The position numbers and the translations under genes were made by a program. 64,000 bases of DNA from an uncultured Sphingomonadaceae bacterium (GTDB lineage Bacteria; Pseudomonadota; Alphaproteobacteria; Sphingomonadales; Sphingomonadaceae). The stretch lies in the NCBI GenBank assembly GCA_947499975.1, contig CANMQE010000006.1:1-64000 (forward strand). Direction: 5' to 3'. Positions 54,797-62,839 of this stretch are shown one piece after another; position 1 is the first letter of the stretch, and each line of letters starts with the position of its first letter. The notes below the pieces were generated by a model. The model made no database searches. It was not told where the DNA came from and saw only the letters and a list, made by a program, of their open reading frames with translations.

Positions 54797-55438
54797 ATGA
54801 TGATTCTGCGTTTCTGCACACTGACGGCAGCCTTTGGGCTGAGCGTCGCCTGCGCCACTTCCGCGCAGGCCGATGTGCTGGAAATCAGCGCGGCAGGAGA
54901 TGCGCGCTGGATCGCCGGCCCGGTCGACCGGGTGGAGATGAACGCCGTTCTCGCCCCCGTCCCGATTGCCGAGATACCGCAAGATGCGGCCCTGCTTGTT
55001 CCAGAACGGGCCGTTGCCGACCCCATAGCGCACTCATCCGCAATCCCCGATGCCTACGCCGTTTATGTCGCGGACTTGGGCAACCGGTTCGACCTGTCGC
55101 CTGCCCTGATAGAGGCGCTGGTGTGGCAGGAAAGCCGCTGGCGCGAGGATGCGATTTCGCCCGCCGGGGCGCGCGGTCTTGCCCAGCTGATGCCCGGCAC
55201 TGCCCGCGACCTTGGCGTGGATGCCGACAACCCGCTGGCCAACCTTGAGGGCGGTGCCCGCTACCTGCGCGAACAGCTGGACAGGTTCGACGGCGATCTG
55301 GAACTGGCGCTGGCCGCCTACAACGCCGGACCCGGCCGCGTGATCCGTTCGGGGGGTATCCCACGTATTAAAGAAACACGGGCCTATGTTGCAGCCATCA
55401 TGGGCCGTCTCTCTGACCATTCCCGGAGTCCCGACTGA
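54797..55438 (+). CDS. virB1: VirB1-like lytic transglycosylase
   Basis: I start at ATG 54797 (GGAGGG just upstream). The 213-residue product has a signal peptide (to about 25, SAQA) and an SLT domain. Its catalytic glutamate is E112 in LVWQESRWREDAISPAGARGLAQLMPGTA-type context (the ES and GLAQLMPGTA motifs), and AAYNAGPGRV lies near the C-terminus. It would open the peptidoglycan for assembly of the secretion channel. The stop lies 2 bases before virB2. An alternative is a housekeeping transglycosylase, but the tight spacing argues against that. Confidence 0.84.
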   Translation: MMILRFCTLTAAFGLSVACATSAQADVLEISAAGDARWIAGPVDRVEMNAVLAPVPIAEIPQDAALLVPERAVADPIAHSSAIPDAYAVYVADLGNRFDLSPALIEALVWQESRWREDAISPAGARGLAQLMPGTARDLGVDADNPLANLEGGARYLREQLDRFDGDLELALAAYNAGPGRVIRSGGIPRIKETRAYVAAIMGRLSDHSRSPD

Positions 55439-55440
55439 CA

Positions 55441-55734
55441 ATGAATGCCATCCATCGCCTTGCCGCCGCCATCACCGTGCTGCTCGTGCCGACTGCCGCC
55501 CACGCGCAGGATCCTGCCGGATCCGGCCCGATCAACAATGCGCTCGGCTGGATGCAGAACACGCTGCTGGGCAGCGTTGCCACCGCCGTTGCCGTGATGG
55601 CCGTGGCAGCCGTGGGCTTCATGATGCTGACAGGCCGCATGAACTGGCGCTTTGGCGCGACGGTGATCCTCGGCTGCTTCATCATCTTCGGTGCCGCCTC
55701 CATCGTGGCGGGCATCCAGGGCGCGGCGGGATAG
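55441..55734 (+). CDS. virB2: VirB2-like pilin / TrbC-family protein
   Basis: A 97-residue protein with a signal peptide (ITVLLVPTAAHAQ) and two hydrophobic helices (SVATAVAVMAVAAVGFMMLTG and FGATVILGCFIIFGAASIVAG) separated by a short basic turn (RMNWR). This is the VirB2/TrbC pilin shape. It would form the pilus or lumen subunit of the channel. It lies 2 bases after virB1 and 9 before virB3. Confidence 0.88.
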   Translation: MNAIHRLAAAITVLLVPTAAHAQDPAGSGPINNALGWMQNTLLGSVATAVAVMAVAAVGFMMLTGRMNWRFGATVILGCFIIFGAASIVAGIQGAAG

Positions 55735-55743
55735 GGCGCGGCC

Positions 55744-56025
55744 ATGCAGTTGATCCGCCACCCCGTCCATCGCGCGCTTACCCGCCCGCAGATGTTTGCA
55801 GGCGTGACGTTCAATTATTTCATCATCAACGCATTGGTGACGACAGAGGCTTTCCTGATCCTGAAGAGCCTGTGGATCCTGCCGATCCCCATCATCATGC
55901 ACGTGATCGGGTATTTCGCGTGCCTGCGCGAACCGCGCATTTTCGATCTTTGGCTGACAAAGGTCAGCAAGTGTCCGCGCGTGAAGAATTACAGCCGCTG
56001 GGGCTGCAACAGCTACGCCGCCTGA
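55744..56025 (+). CDS. virB3: VirB3-like inner-membrane protein
   Basis: The 93-residue protein begins QLIRHPVHRALTRPQMFAGV, the VirB3 signature, and has hydrophobic segments FNYFIINALVTTEAFLIL and ILPIPIIMHVIGYFACL. It ends in a basic cytoplasmic tail. VirB3 works with the VirB4 ATPase, which begins 39 bases later. No sign of a VirB3-VirB4 fusion as found in some systems. Confidence 0.88.
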   Translation: MQLIRHPVHRALTRPQMFAGVTFNYFIINALVTTEAFLILKSLWILPIPIIMHVIGYFACLREPRIFDLWLTKVSKCPRVKNYSRWGCNSYAA

Positions 56026-56064
56026 CAAACCGCCGCCCACTGGCGGGCGGCATGGAGTGAAAGC

Positions 56065-58497
56065 ATGAAGACCAAATGGCTTGGAGCCGCAGCCTGGAGC
56101 GCCAAGGAAGCGCATGCCGGCCAGCGCCTGCCCTATGCGCGGCTGGTCGACGAGAACGTGCTGCTGCTGCGCGATGGATCGCTGATGGGCGCGCTACAGG
56201 TGCCCGGCCTGCTGTTCGAAACCGAGGAAACGGACGCGCTCAACGCCCATGCCCAGACGCGCGAGGTCATGCTGCGCTCCAACCTCGATGCGCGCTTTGT
56301 CATGTATCATCACGTTATCCGCCGCAGGGTGAGCGTGGAACTGGAAGCCAGCTTCGAAGACCCTCTTTCCGCCCATATCGACCGCCGTTGGCGCGACAAG
56401 CTTTCCAGCGGATCGCTGTTTGTGAACGACCAGTTCGTGACGCTGGTGCGCCGCCCCGCGCGCGGCAAGGCAGGCCTGGCGGAAAAGGCCAGCAAGGTGC
56501 TGCGCCGCCGCCGGGTGGAAGAGGAGGTGGACCCCAAGGATCTGCGATCCCTGCGCGGCGCAATGCAGGCACTCGCCGCCAGCCTGGGCGATTACGGCGC
56601 GCAGCCTCTGGGCGATTACATGGGCCCCAGCGGCAACACCAATAACGAGGTGCTGGAACTTCTCAGCGCGCTCTACAACGGCGAGATGCGCCCCGTGCGG
56701 CGGCCCGATACGGCCATCGACATCGGTCGCATGCTGCCCTATCGCCGCGCCAGCTTTGGCCTCGATGCCATGGAACTGCGCGGCAGCGGCGGAGCCGATT
56801 TCGGCGCCATGCTGAGCCTGAAGGACTATCCTGACGCCACCAGCCCCGGCCTGCTGGACGGGATGCTGCGTCTGCCCTACGAAATGATCGTGACGGAGAG
56901 CTTCGCTCCGGAAGAGCGACAGACCGCGCGCGAGAAGATTGACCTCGCCATCCGCCGCCTGAAAAGCGCCGACGAGGAAGCGCAGTCCGAACGTGCCGAC
57001 ATGATGGCCGCGCGTGACGAGCTTGGCGCGGGCTCTGTCGCATTCGGCGAACACCACCTCAGCGTGCTGGTGCGCGAACGCTCCCTGCAGCGGCTGGACG
57101 ATGCCACGGCAGCCGTGGCCGCCAGCATCGCCGACACAGGCGCCATCGCCGTGCGCGAGGATACCAATCTGGAGCCGTCTTTCTGGGGGCAGTTCCCCGG
57201 TAACGAGCAATATCTCGTCCGCCGCGCGCTGATCTCCACCGCCAATATGGCCAGCTTCGGCTCCCTCCACGGTTTTGCGCTGGGCCAGGCGGAAGGCAAT
57301 CACTGGGGCGAAGCGGTCACCTTGTTGCAGACCACCAGCTCCACCCCGTTCTTCTTCAATTTCCACAACGGCGACCTGGGCAATTTCTCGGTCATCGGCC
57401 CCTCTGGCTCGGGCAAGACGGTGGTGATGAATTTCCTTGCAGCGCAAGCGCAGAAGTTCAGCCCCCGCACCATCCTGTTCGACAAGGATCGCGGCGCGGA
57501 ACTGTTCATTCGCGGCATCGGCGGCTCTTACGACCGCATTCGTTCTGGCGAGCCGACAGGGTTCAACCCCCTCGCCTTGCCCGATACACCTGCCAATCGC
57601 GGCTTCCTGCGCGACTGGCTTTGCGTGCTGCTGAAGGCAGAGGGACCGGAGGAGAGCGCCACCATCGCCGCCGCCGTGGACGCCGCCTATTCCAACGATC
57701 CATCGCTGCGCCGCCTGCGCTATTTCAAGGAACTGGTATCGGGCGCGCGCCGTCCGCAGCCGGGCGATCTTGCGGATCGCCTGTCCGCCTGGATCGAAGA
57801 TGGCGAGAACGGCTGGCTGTTCGACAACGAGAACGACAAGCTCGATCTTTCCACCCGCGTGATGGGTTTTGACATGACCGCGCTGCTGGAAAACCCCAAG
57901 CTGCGCACGCCCGTGATGATGTATCTCTTCCACCGCATTGACGAGCGGCTGGACGGCCACCCCACGATGGTGCTGATCGACGAGGGGTGGAAGGCGCTGG
58001 ACGACGAGGTTTTCGCCGCGCGTATCCGCGACTGGCTGAAAACCCTGCGTAAGCGCAATGCGCTGGTGGGATTTGCCACGCAGTCTGCCCGCGATGCACT
58101 GGACAGCCGCATTTCCACCGCATTGGTGGAGCAGACCGCCACCATGGTATTCATGCCCAACAGCCGTGCGCGTTCGGAGGACTATTGCGATGGCTTCGGC
58201 CTAACAGAGCACGAGCTGGCCTTGATCAAGAGCCTGCCTGCCCACAGCCGCTGTTTCCTGGTGCGTCAGCCCGATGCAAGCGTCGTCGTGCGGCTGGATC
58301 TCTCCGGCGCGCCAGAGGTACTCACCATCCTTTCCGGCCGCGAATCCAGCGTCCGGCGGCTCGATTTGCTGCGAGAGGCCGTGGGCGACGATCCGGCACA
58401 GTGGTATCCCGCGCTCACCAACCGTCCGTGGCCCGGTTCTGCCAATACAGACCAGCAGGACGATGATGACGGCCACAACTGGCAGGCCGCAGAATGA
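56065..58497 (+). CDS. virB4: VirB4-family ATPase
   Basis: The 810-residue protein has the CagE/TrbE/VirB4 N-terminal domain (about 20-240) and an AAA-type C-terminal domain with Walker A GPSGSGKT (445-452) and Walker B MVLIDEGWKAL (D639, E640). Downstream is RNALVGFATQSARDAL, typical of VirB4. This ATPase powers pilus biogenesis and substrate passage at the inner membrane. The stop overlaps the virB6 start by 4 bases (ATGA), leaving no space for virB5, which normally follows virB4. Confidence 0.95.
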   Translation: MKTKWLGAAAWSAKEAHAGQRLPYARLVDENVLLLRDGSLMGALQVPGLLFETEETDALNAHAQTREVMLRSNLDARFVMYHHVIRRRVSVELEASFEDPLSAHIDRRWRDKLSSGSLFVNDQFVTLVRRPARGKAGLAEKASKVLRRRRVEEEVDPKDLRSLRGAMQALAASLGDYGAQPLGDYMGPSGNTNNEVLELLSALYNGEMRPVRRPDTAIDIGRMLPYRRASFGLDAMELRGSGGADFGAMLSLKDYPDATSPGLLDGMLRLPYEMIVTESFAPEERQTAREKIDLAIRRLKSADEEAQSERADMMAARDELGAGSVAFGEHHLSVLVRERSLQRLDDATAAVAASIADTGAIAVREDTNLEPSFWGQFPGNEQYLVRRALISTANMASFGSLHGFALGQAEGNHWGEAVTLLQTTSSTPFFFNFHNGDLGNFSVIGPSGSGKTVVMNFLAAQAQKFSPRTILFDKDRGAELFIRGIGGSYDRIRSGEPTGFNPLALPDTPANRGFLRDWLCVLLKAEGPEESATIAAAVDAAYSNDPSLRRLRYFKELVSGARRPQPGDLADRLSAWIEDGENGWLFDNENDKLDLSTRVMGFDMTALLENPKLRTPVMMYLFHRIDERLDGHPTMVLIDEGWKALDDEVFAARIRDWLKTLRKRNALVGFATQSARDALDSRISTALVEQTATMVFMPNSRARSEDYCDGFGLTEHELALIKSLPAHSRCFLVRQPDASVVVRLDLSGAPEVLTILSGRESSVRRLDLLREAVGDDPAQWYPALTNRPWPGSANTDQQDDDDGHNWQAAE

Positions 58498-59717
58498 GCG
58501 CAGCAGCAACCTCCTCCAGCGTCGGCGGCAGTATCGGCAACGAATGCCTGCGCGCGATGGAAGGCGTGGGCGCCGGCATCGGTGCCAGCCTGCGCGGCGT
58601 GGACTGCGCGGCGAACGCGATGGCGCAGGCCGCCTTCAATAACCTTTTCGCCAACGGCGGCATGGGCACCACGCTCACCCTGGCGCTGACGATGTTCGTG
58701 GCACTGCTGGGCTTCGGCCTCATCACCGGGCGCACGCGGCTCGGCCTGTCCTCCCTTACGCCCAAGATGGTGACGGTGGCGCTGGTGGCCACTTTCGCCA
58801 CAAGCTGGCTTGCATTCTCCTCGGTGTTCTGGAACGCCGCCGTGCTTACGCCCGATTTCATCGCCACCAGCGTGATGGGCACCAACGGCAGCGCCACCAC
58901 CATCTTTGCCGACAAGCTGGACGTGGTGATGCTCTCGCTGATGGAAGCATCGGGCGGCGATGCAATGGACAACAACACCTCCATTTTCTCCCCGCCGGGC
59001 CTGCTGTGGTCGGGCGGCACCATGCTGCTGCTGGGCACGGTGGGCGTGCTAGCCACCTGCAAGATCGCGCTCGCAATCCTGATGGGCCTTGGCCCCATCT
59101 TCATCCTGCTTGCCCTGTTCGACACCACTCGCGGCCTGTTCGTCGGTTGGCTGAAGGGCCTTGCGCTGATGGCGCTGGCCCCGCTGTTTGCAGTGCTGGG
59201 CGGATCGTTGATGCTGGAACTGGCGATCCCCGTCCTCTCCAGCCTCGCCTCCTCCCCCGGAGAGATCGACGTTCGGCCCGCCATGGCGTTTTTCATGATT
59301 GGAGCGGTGCATCTGGCGCTGATGTTCATGGTGCTGAAGGTGGCCACTACCATGGTGAGCGGCTGGAACGTCTTCGGCCTTGCCGGCAGCGCGCGCGCTG
59401 ACGAGCGCGGCGGTTACGATACTGCCCGCTCCTCCGCTGCCGCTCCCGTATCACCAGCGATCACCGGCACCACTGCGCGGGACAGGGTCGCAGCGGCAAC
59501 GCCCCCGCCCGCGCGCGACATTCGCGTGTCCGGTCACACGCTGGGCGCCGCCGCCAACGATACAGGCGGCGCGGCGAACACCACGCGGGAAACGAAAATC
59601 ATCCAGCAGGGCAACGGCGGTTCCAACACGTCCGGCACCTTCACGCCATCGCGCGCACGCGGCATCGGCAGCCGCTTCAAATCCGCGCCTGTCCGCACTT
59701 CGGAGAAAACGACATGA
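58494..59717 (+). CDS. virB6: VirB6-like polytopic membrane protein
   Basis: A 407-residue TrbL/VirB6-type protein with about six to seven helices (TLTLALTMFVALLGFGLITG; TVALVATFATSWLAFSSVFW; KIALAILMGLGPIFILLALF; AMAFFMIGAVHLALMFMVLK). It also has the central periplasmic loop and a hydrophilic C-terminal tail of about 100 residues rich in Ala, Thr and Gly. VirB6 forms part of the inner-membrane channel. It overlaps virB4 and virB9 by 4 bases each, so virB7 and virB8, expected here, are missing. Confidence 0.9.
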   Translation: MSAAATSSSVGGSIGNECLRAMEGVGAGIGASLRGVDCAANAMAQAAFNNLFANGGMGTTLTLALTMFVALLGFGLITGRTRLGLSSLTPKMVTVALVATFATSWLAFSSVFWNAAVLTPDFIATSVMGTNGSATTIFADKLDVVMLSLMEASGGDAMDNNTSIFSPPGLLWSGGTMLLLGTVGVLATCKIALAILMGLGPIFILLALFDTTRGLFVGWLKGLALMALAPLFAVLGGSLMLELAIPVLSSLASSPGEIDVRPAMAFFMIGAVHLALMFMVLKVATTMVSGWNVFGLAGSARADERGGYDTARSSAAAPVSPAITGTTARDRVAAATPPPARDIRVSGHTLGAAANDTGGAANTTRETKIIQQGNGGSNTSGTFTPSRARGIGSRFKSAPVRTSEKTT

Positions 59718-60535
59718 TCCGCGCCAGCATCCTCACACGCGGCCTCGCAGCGATGCTGCTTGCAACATTGCCCGCCGTCGCTCTCACTTCCGCACCCGCC
59801 GCCGCGCAGGATCCGCGTCTTGTGGAACGGCTTTACGATCCCACGCAGGTTGTGAAGATCGAGGGCAAGGTGAACGTGCAATCCACCATCCAGTTCGGAG
59901 AGGGTGAGGCGATCGAAAATGTCGCCATAGGTGACAGCTCCACCTGGCAGGTTACGCCCAACCGGCGTGCGAACCTGCTGTTCGTGAAGCCGCTGGCCCC
60001 GCGTGCCTCCACCAACATGACGGTGGTCACCAATCGCCACACCTACCTGTTCGATCTGGTGGCAAGCCCTGCAAACCGCACGCCGCTTTACGTGCTTACC
60101 TTCTCCTATCCGGTTGAACTGCAGCCGGTGGATGAAGAAGAAGAGCAGATGGCCTCTGCAGCAGGTGCGGAGCGTCCCAATGCGCTGGAAATGGCAGCGG
60201 CCAACGATGATTATGCCGTGGTCGATCCCACGCGACTCAATTTCGAATGGGCCACCACGGGAACCGCCGCGCTGCTGCCCGAGCGCATCTATGATGATGG
60301 CAGCGCCACTTTTCTGGAATGGCCCGCAGGCCAGCCCATGCCTGCCATATTGGTGAAAGATCACGAGGGTAACGAAGGCCCGGTGAACTTCGCCGTGCGC
60401 GGAGAGACCATCGTGCTCGATATCGTGCCCAGCGAGATCATCCTGCGCTCCGGCGCGGATGCGGCCATGCTGGTGAACCAGGGCACCGTCGGCGCTGTGA
60501 ACGCCGATGGCACCGCCCAGCAACAAGGCGCCTGA
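59714..60535 (+). CDS. virB9: VirB9/TrbG-like outer-membrane complex protein
   Basis: The 273-residue protein has a signal peptide (SAPAAAQ) and the VirB9 N-terminal domain (VNVQSTIQFGEGEAIENVAIG; NLLFVKPLAPRASTNMTVVT). The C-terminal domain (LNFEWATTGTAALLPERIYDDGSATFLEW; EGNEGPVNFAVRGETIVLDIV) is the part that sits in the outer-membrane core. Normally VirB7, a small lipoprotein, stabilizes it; none is seen here. It overlaps virB6 by 4 bases and precedes virB10 by 24 bases. Confidence 0.92.
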   Translation: MIRASILTRGLAAMLLATLPAVALTSAPAAAQDPRLVERLYDPTQVVKIEGKVNVQSTIQFGEGEAIENVAIGDSSTWQVTPNRRANLLFVKPLAPRASTNMTVVTNRHTYLFDLVASPANRTPLYVLTFSYPVELQPVDEEEEQMASAAGAERPNALEMAAANDDYAVVDPTRLNFEWATTGTAALLPERIYDDGSATFLEWPAGQPMPAILVKDHEGNEGPVNFAVRGETIVLDIVPSEIILRSGADAAMLVNQGTVGAVNADGTAQQQGA

Positions 60536-60559
60536 CCGGCGGCAATGGAGTAGAAAAAC

Positions 60560-61711
60560 ATGAAACTTGCCATGCGCCTTCCCGAACGATCCAGCGGCCA
60601 CGCGAACGATGCCGATCCGCGCGATGACGAGACGACGGAGGTTATCGACCTCGCCAGTCGCACCTCCTATCCCGCCGTCGCCAATCGCAGCGGCAGCAAG
60701 GATGCGTTGGGCCTGCTGGCCGGTGTGGGCTTCGTCGCGCTGCTTGGTGCCGCGACGCTGTGGGGCCTGAACGCCAGCCGCACCAGCGACGAACAGGCCT
60801 CGCAGGCTGGGGCCGATGCTGCTCCGGCTGCTGCACCCGCACCTGCCGAAATGGCGGCCGTGCCCACCGATAACCTGCCCAGCGCCAATGCCGGCGCGGT
60901 GCAATTGGCCGATCCCGCGCCCTCTGCCGTGCTCGCGCGTTCGCCCGATTCGATGGCCGTTCCGCGCAGCGCGGCCAACCCCTACTCCTCGCCTACGCTC
61001 GTATTCGATGGCGGCGTGGCGCCTTCCAGGGCTGCGGCCAATGCCGCTGCGGCCGAGGCGGCGAATGCTGCTCCGGCAGCGTCAGCGATGGCCGGCAGCG
61101 GCGCGGCCAATGAATTTGCCTCCCGCATCGGCGGCGTCGGCGGCGGGACTGCCGTTGCCATGCAGGACGTGGACCCTGCCACCACGGTAACGCAGGGCAC
61201 GATGATCCCTGCCATCCTGGAAACGGCCATCAATACCGACGTGCCCGGCTTCGTGCGCGCAGTGGTGAGCCAGGACGTGCGCAGTTTCGACGGCGCGCGC
61301 GTACTGATCCCGCGCTCCAGCCGTCTTGTCGGCCAGTATCAGTCGGGCCTGCAGGCCGGACAGCGCCGCGCCTATGTCATCTGGCAGAGGGTAATCCGGC
61401 CCGATGGCGTCACCGTGTCGTTGCAAAGCCCTGCCACCAGTTTCGATGGGACAGCAGGGCTGCAAGGCGAGGTGGACAATCACTTCTTCAGCCGTTTCGG
61501 CAGCGCCATGCTGTTGTCCGTTATCGGCGGGCTGAGCACGGTCGCCAGCGGCGGCGCGTCGATCGTGATGGGCGGCGGGCAGAACGCTGCCAACACCGCC
61601 CTGCAACAGGACGGCCAGCGTCCGCCCACGATACGCGTGCGCATGGGTGAACCCATCCGCGTCTACACCGCCCGCGATCTGGATTTCAGCCAGGCCCCCC
61701 AGGTCGACTGA
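60560..61711 (+). CDS. virB10: VirB10-like energy-sensing core protein
   Basis: The 383-residue protein has a cytoplasmic N-terminus, one inner-membrane helix (ALGLLAGVGFVALLGAATLWGL, about 49-70) and a long Ala/Pro-rich periplasmic stretch. The TrbI/VirB10 C-terminal domain follows (TQGTMIPAILETAINTDVPG; ARVLIPRSSRLVGQYQSGL; FSRFGSAMLLSVIGGLSTV, the antenna region that crosses the outer membrane). It links inner and outer complexes and reports ATP use by VirB4/VirB11. Confidence 0.94.
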   Translation: MKLAMRLPERSSGHANDADPRDDETTEVIDLASRTSYPAVANRSGSKDALGLLAGVGFVALLGAATLWGLNASRTSDEQASQAGADAAPAAAPAPAEMAAVPTDNLPSANAGAVQLADPAPSAVLARSPDSMAVPRSAANPYSSPTLVFDGGVAPSRAAANAAAAEAANAAPAASAMAGSGAANEFASRIGGVGGGTAVAMQDVDPATTVTQGTMIPAILETAINTDVPGFVRAVVSQDVRSFDGARVLIPRSSRLVGQYQSGLQAGQRRAYVIWQRVIRPDGVTVSLQSPATSFDGTAGLQGEVDNHFFSRFGSAMLLSVIGGLSTVASGGASIVMGGGQNAANTALQQDGQRPPTIRVRMGEPIRVYTARDLDFSQAPQVD

Positions 61712-61718
61712 AGCGCGG

Positions 61719-62777
61719 ATGTCGGCTGAAATTCACCACTTGGGCGAGGCGCCCGACAATGGCGAAGGCGGTGCTCCTGTTGCTTCCGGCCCGCCAGCCG
61801 AAGCGCCGCAGGTTGCCAGCGGATCGGTTTATCTCGATGCCTATCTCGCCCCGTTCCGCCAATGGCTGGAACGCGACACCGTGACAGAGATCCTTGTCAA
61901 CAAGCCGGGCGAGATGTGGGTGGAGGATGCCGCCACGCCCGGCATGCAGCGTATCGAGCTTGACGCGGTTGACGACAAGCTGATCCAGCGCCTTGCCGAA
62001 CAGGTCGCCCGCATCAGCCACCAGGGCATCAATCGCGAACATCCCCTGCTGGGTGCTACCCTGCCCGATGGCGCGCGCATCCAGTTCTGCGGCCCGCCTG
62101 CCACCCGCAAGCACTGGGCGATGGCGATTCGCCGTCATCGCCGCCTCGATCTGCCGCTGGATGCGTATGACGCCGGCCCGCTTGTCACGGAGAGCGAGGC
62201 AGACCTGCCCGACCCGCAGAGCGAGCCCATTCCCTTCCTGCGCGCAGCGATCCGCGCAAGGAAGACGATCCTGATTTCCGGTGGCACCAGCACCGGCAAG
62301 ACCACGTTCCTCAACGCCATGCTGGGCGAAATCCCGCGAGACGAACGCGTGGTGCTGGTGGAAGACACGCCCGAACTGAAATTCCCCGGTGCCAACGCCG
62401 TTGGCCTCGTGGCGGTGAAGGGCGAACTTGGCGAGGCCAAGGTGACCGCCAATGAACTGCTGCAATCCGCGCTGCGGCTAAGGCCCGACCGTATCGTGCT
62501 GGGAGAACTTCGCGGCAGCGAGAGCGTATCCTTCCTGCGCGCGATCAACACCGGCCATCCCGGCAGTTTCTCCACCATCCACGCCAACTCCCTGCGCGGC
62601 GCGCTGGAGCAATTGGGGCTGATGGTGATGCAGACCGGTATCGGCCTCACCCGCAGCGACACAATCGCCTATGCCGCCAGCGTGATTGACGTGATCGTGC
62701 AGCTGGACCGTACGAAGGGAAAGCGCGGGATTTCCGCCATTTCGCGCGCCAAGGATCTGGTGGAAACCTGGAATTGA
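61719..62777 (+). CDS. virB11: VirB11-like hexameric ATPase
   Basis: From ATG 61719 the product has 352 residues. The N-terminal domain begins WLERDTVTEILVNKPGEMWV. The RecA-like C-terminal domain has Walker A GGTSTGKT (188-195), an Asp box (VLVEDTPELKFPG), a Walker B-like VLGELRGSES and the His box region (INTGHPGSFSTIHANS). It supports pilus assembly and secretion. It is the last gene of the virB operon: the gap to ppk1 carries a short hairpin (62787-62807). Confidence 0.95.
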   Translation: MSAEIHHLGEAPDNGEGGAPVASGPPAEAPQVASGSVYLDAYLAPFRQWLERDTVTEILVNKPGEMWVEDAATPGMQRIELDAVDDKLIQRLAEQVARISHQGINREHPLLGATLPDGARIQFCGPPATRKHWAMAIRRHRRLDLPLDAYDAGPLVTESEADLPDPQSEPIPFLRAAIRARKTILISGGTSTGKTTFLNAMLGEIPRDERVVLVEDTPELKFPGANAVGLVAVKGELGEAKVTANELLQSALRLRPDRIVLGELRGSESVSFLRAINTGHPGSFSTIHANSLRGALEQLGLMVMQTGIGLTRSDTIAYAASVIDVIVQLDRTKGKRGISAISRAKDLVETWN

Positions 62778-62839
62778 CCGGCACGCGCTGACGGATTTTC
62801 CGTCGGCCTGCATACCATTCTGATATTTTTCGAGGCAAG

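Larger units (their letters stand above)
54797..62777 (+). other. Compact VirB-type IV secretion locus virB1-2-3-4-6-9-10-11
   Basis: Eight genes in one direction with overlaps or gaps under 40 bases form one transcription unit. The order follows the Agrobacterium virB operon but virB5, virB7 and virB8 are absent, and neither virD4 nor a relaxase is adjacent. The set has both ATPases (B4, B11), pilin, channel and core parts. Missing parts may be encoded elsewhere or be dispensable here. Confidence 0.85.

Noticed and set aside
56194..57960. 588-codon minus-strand frame inside virB4
   Set aside because: virB4 on the plus strand has Walker motifs and family-wide similarity; the antisense translation has none.
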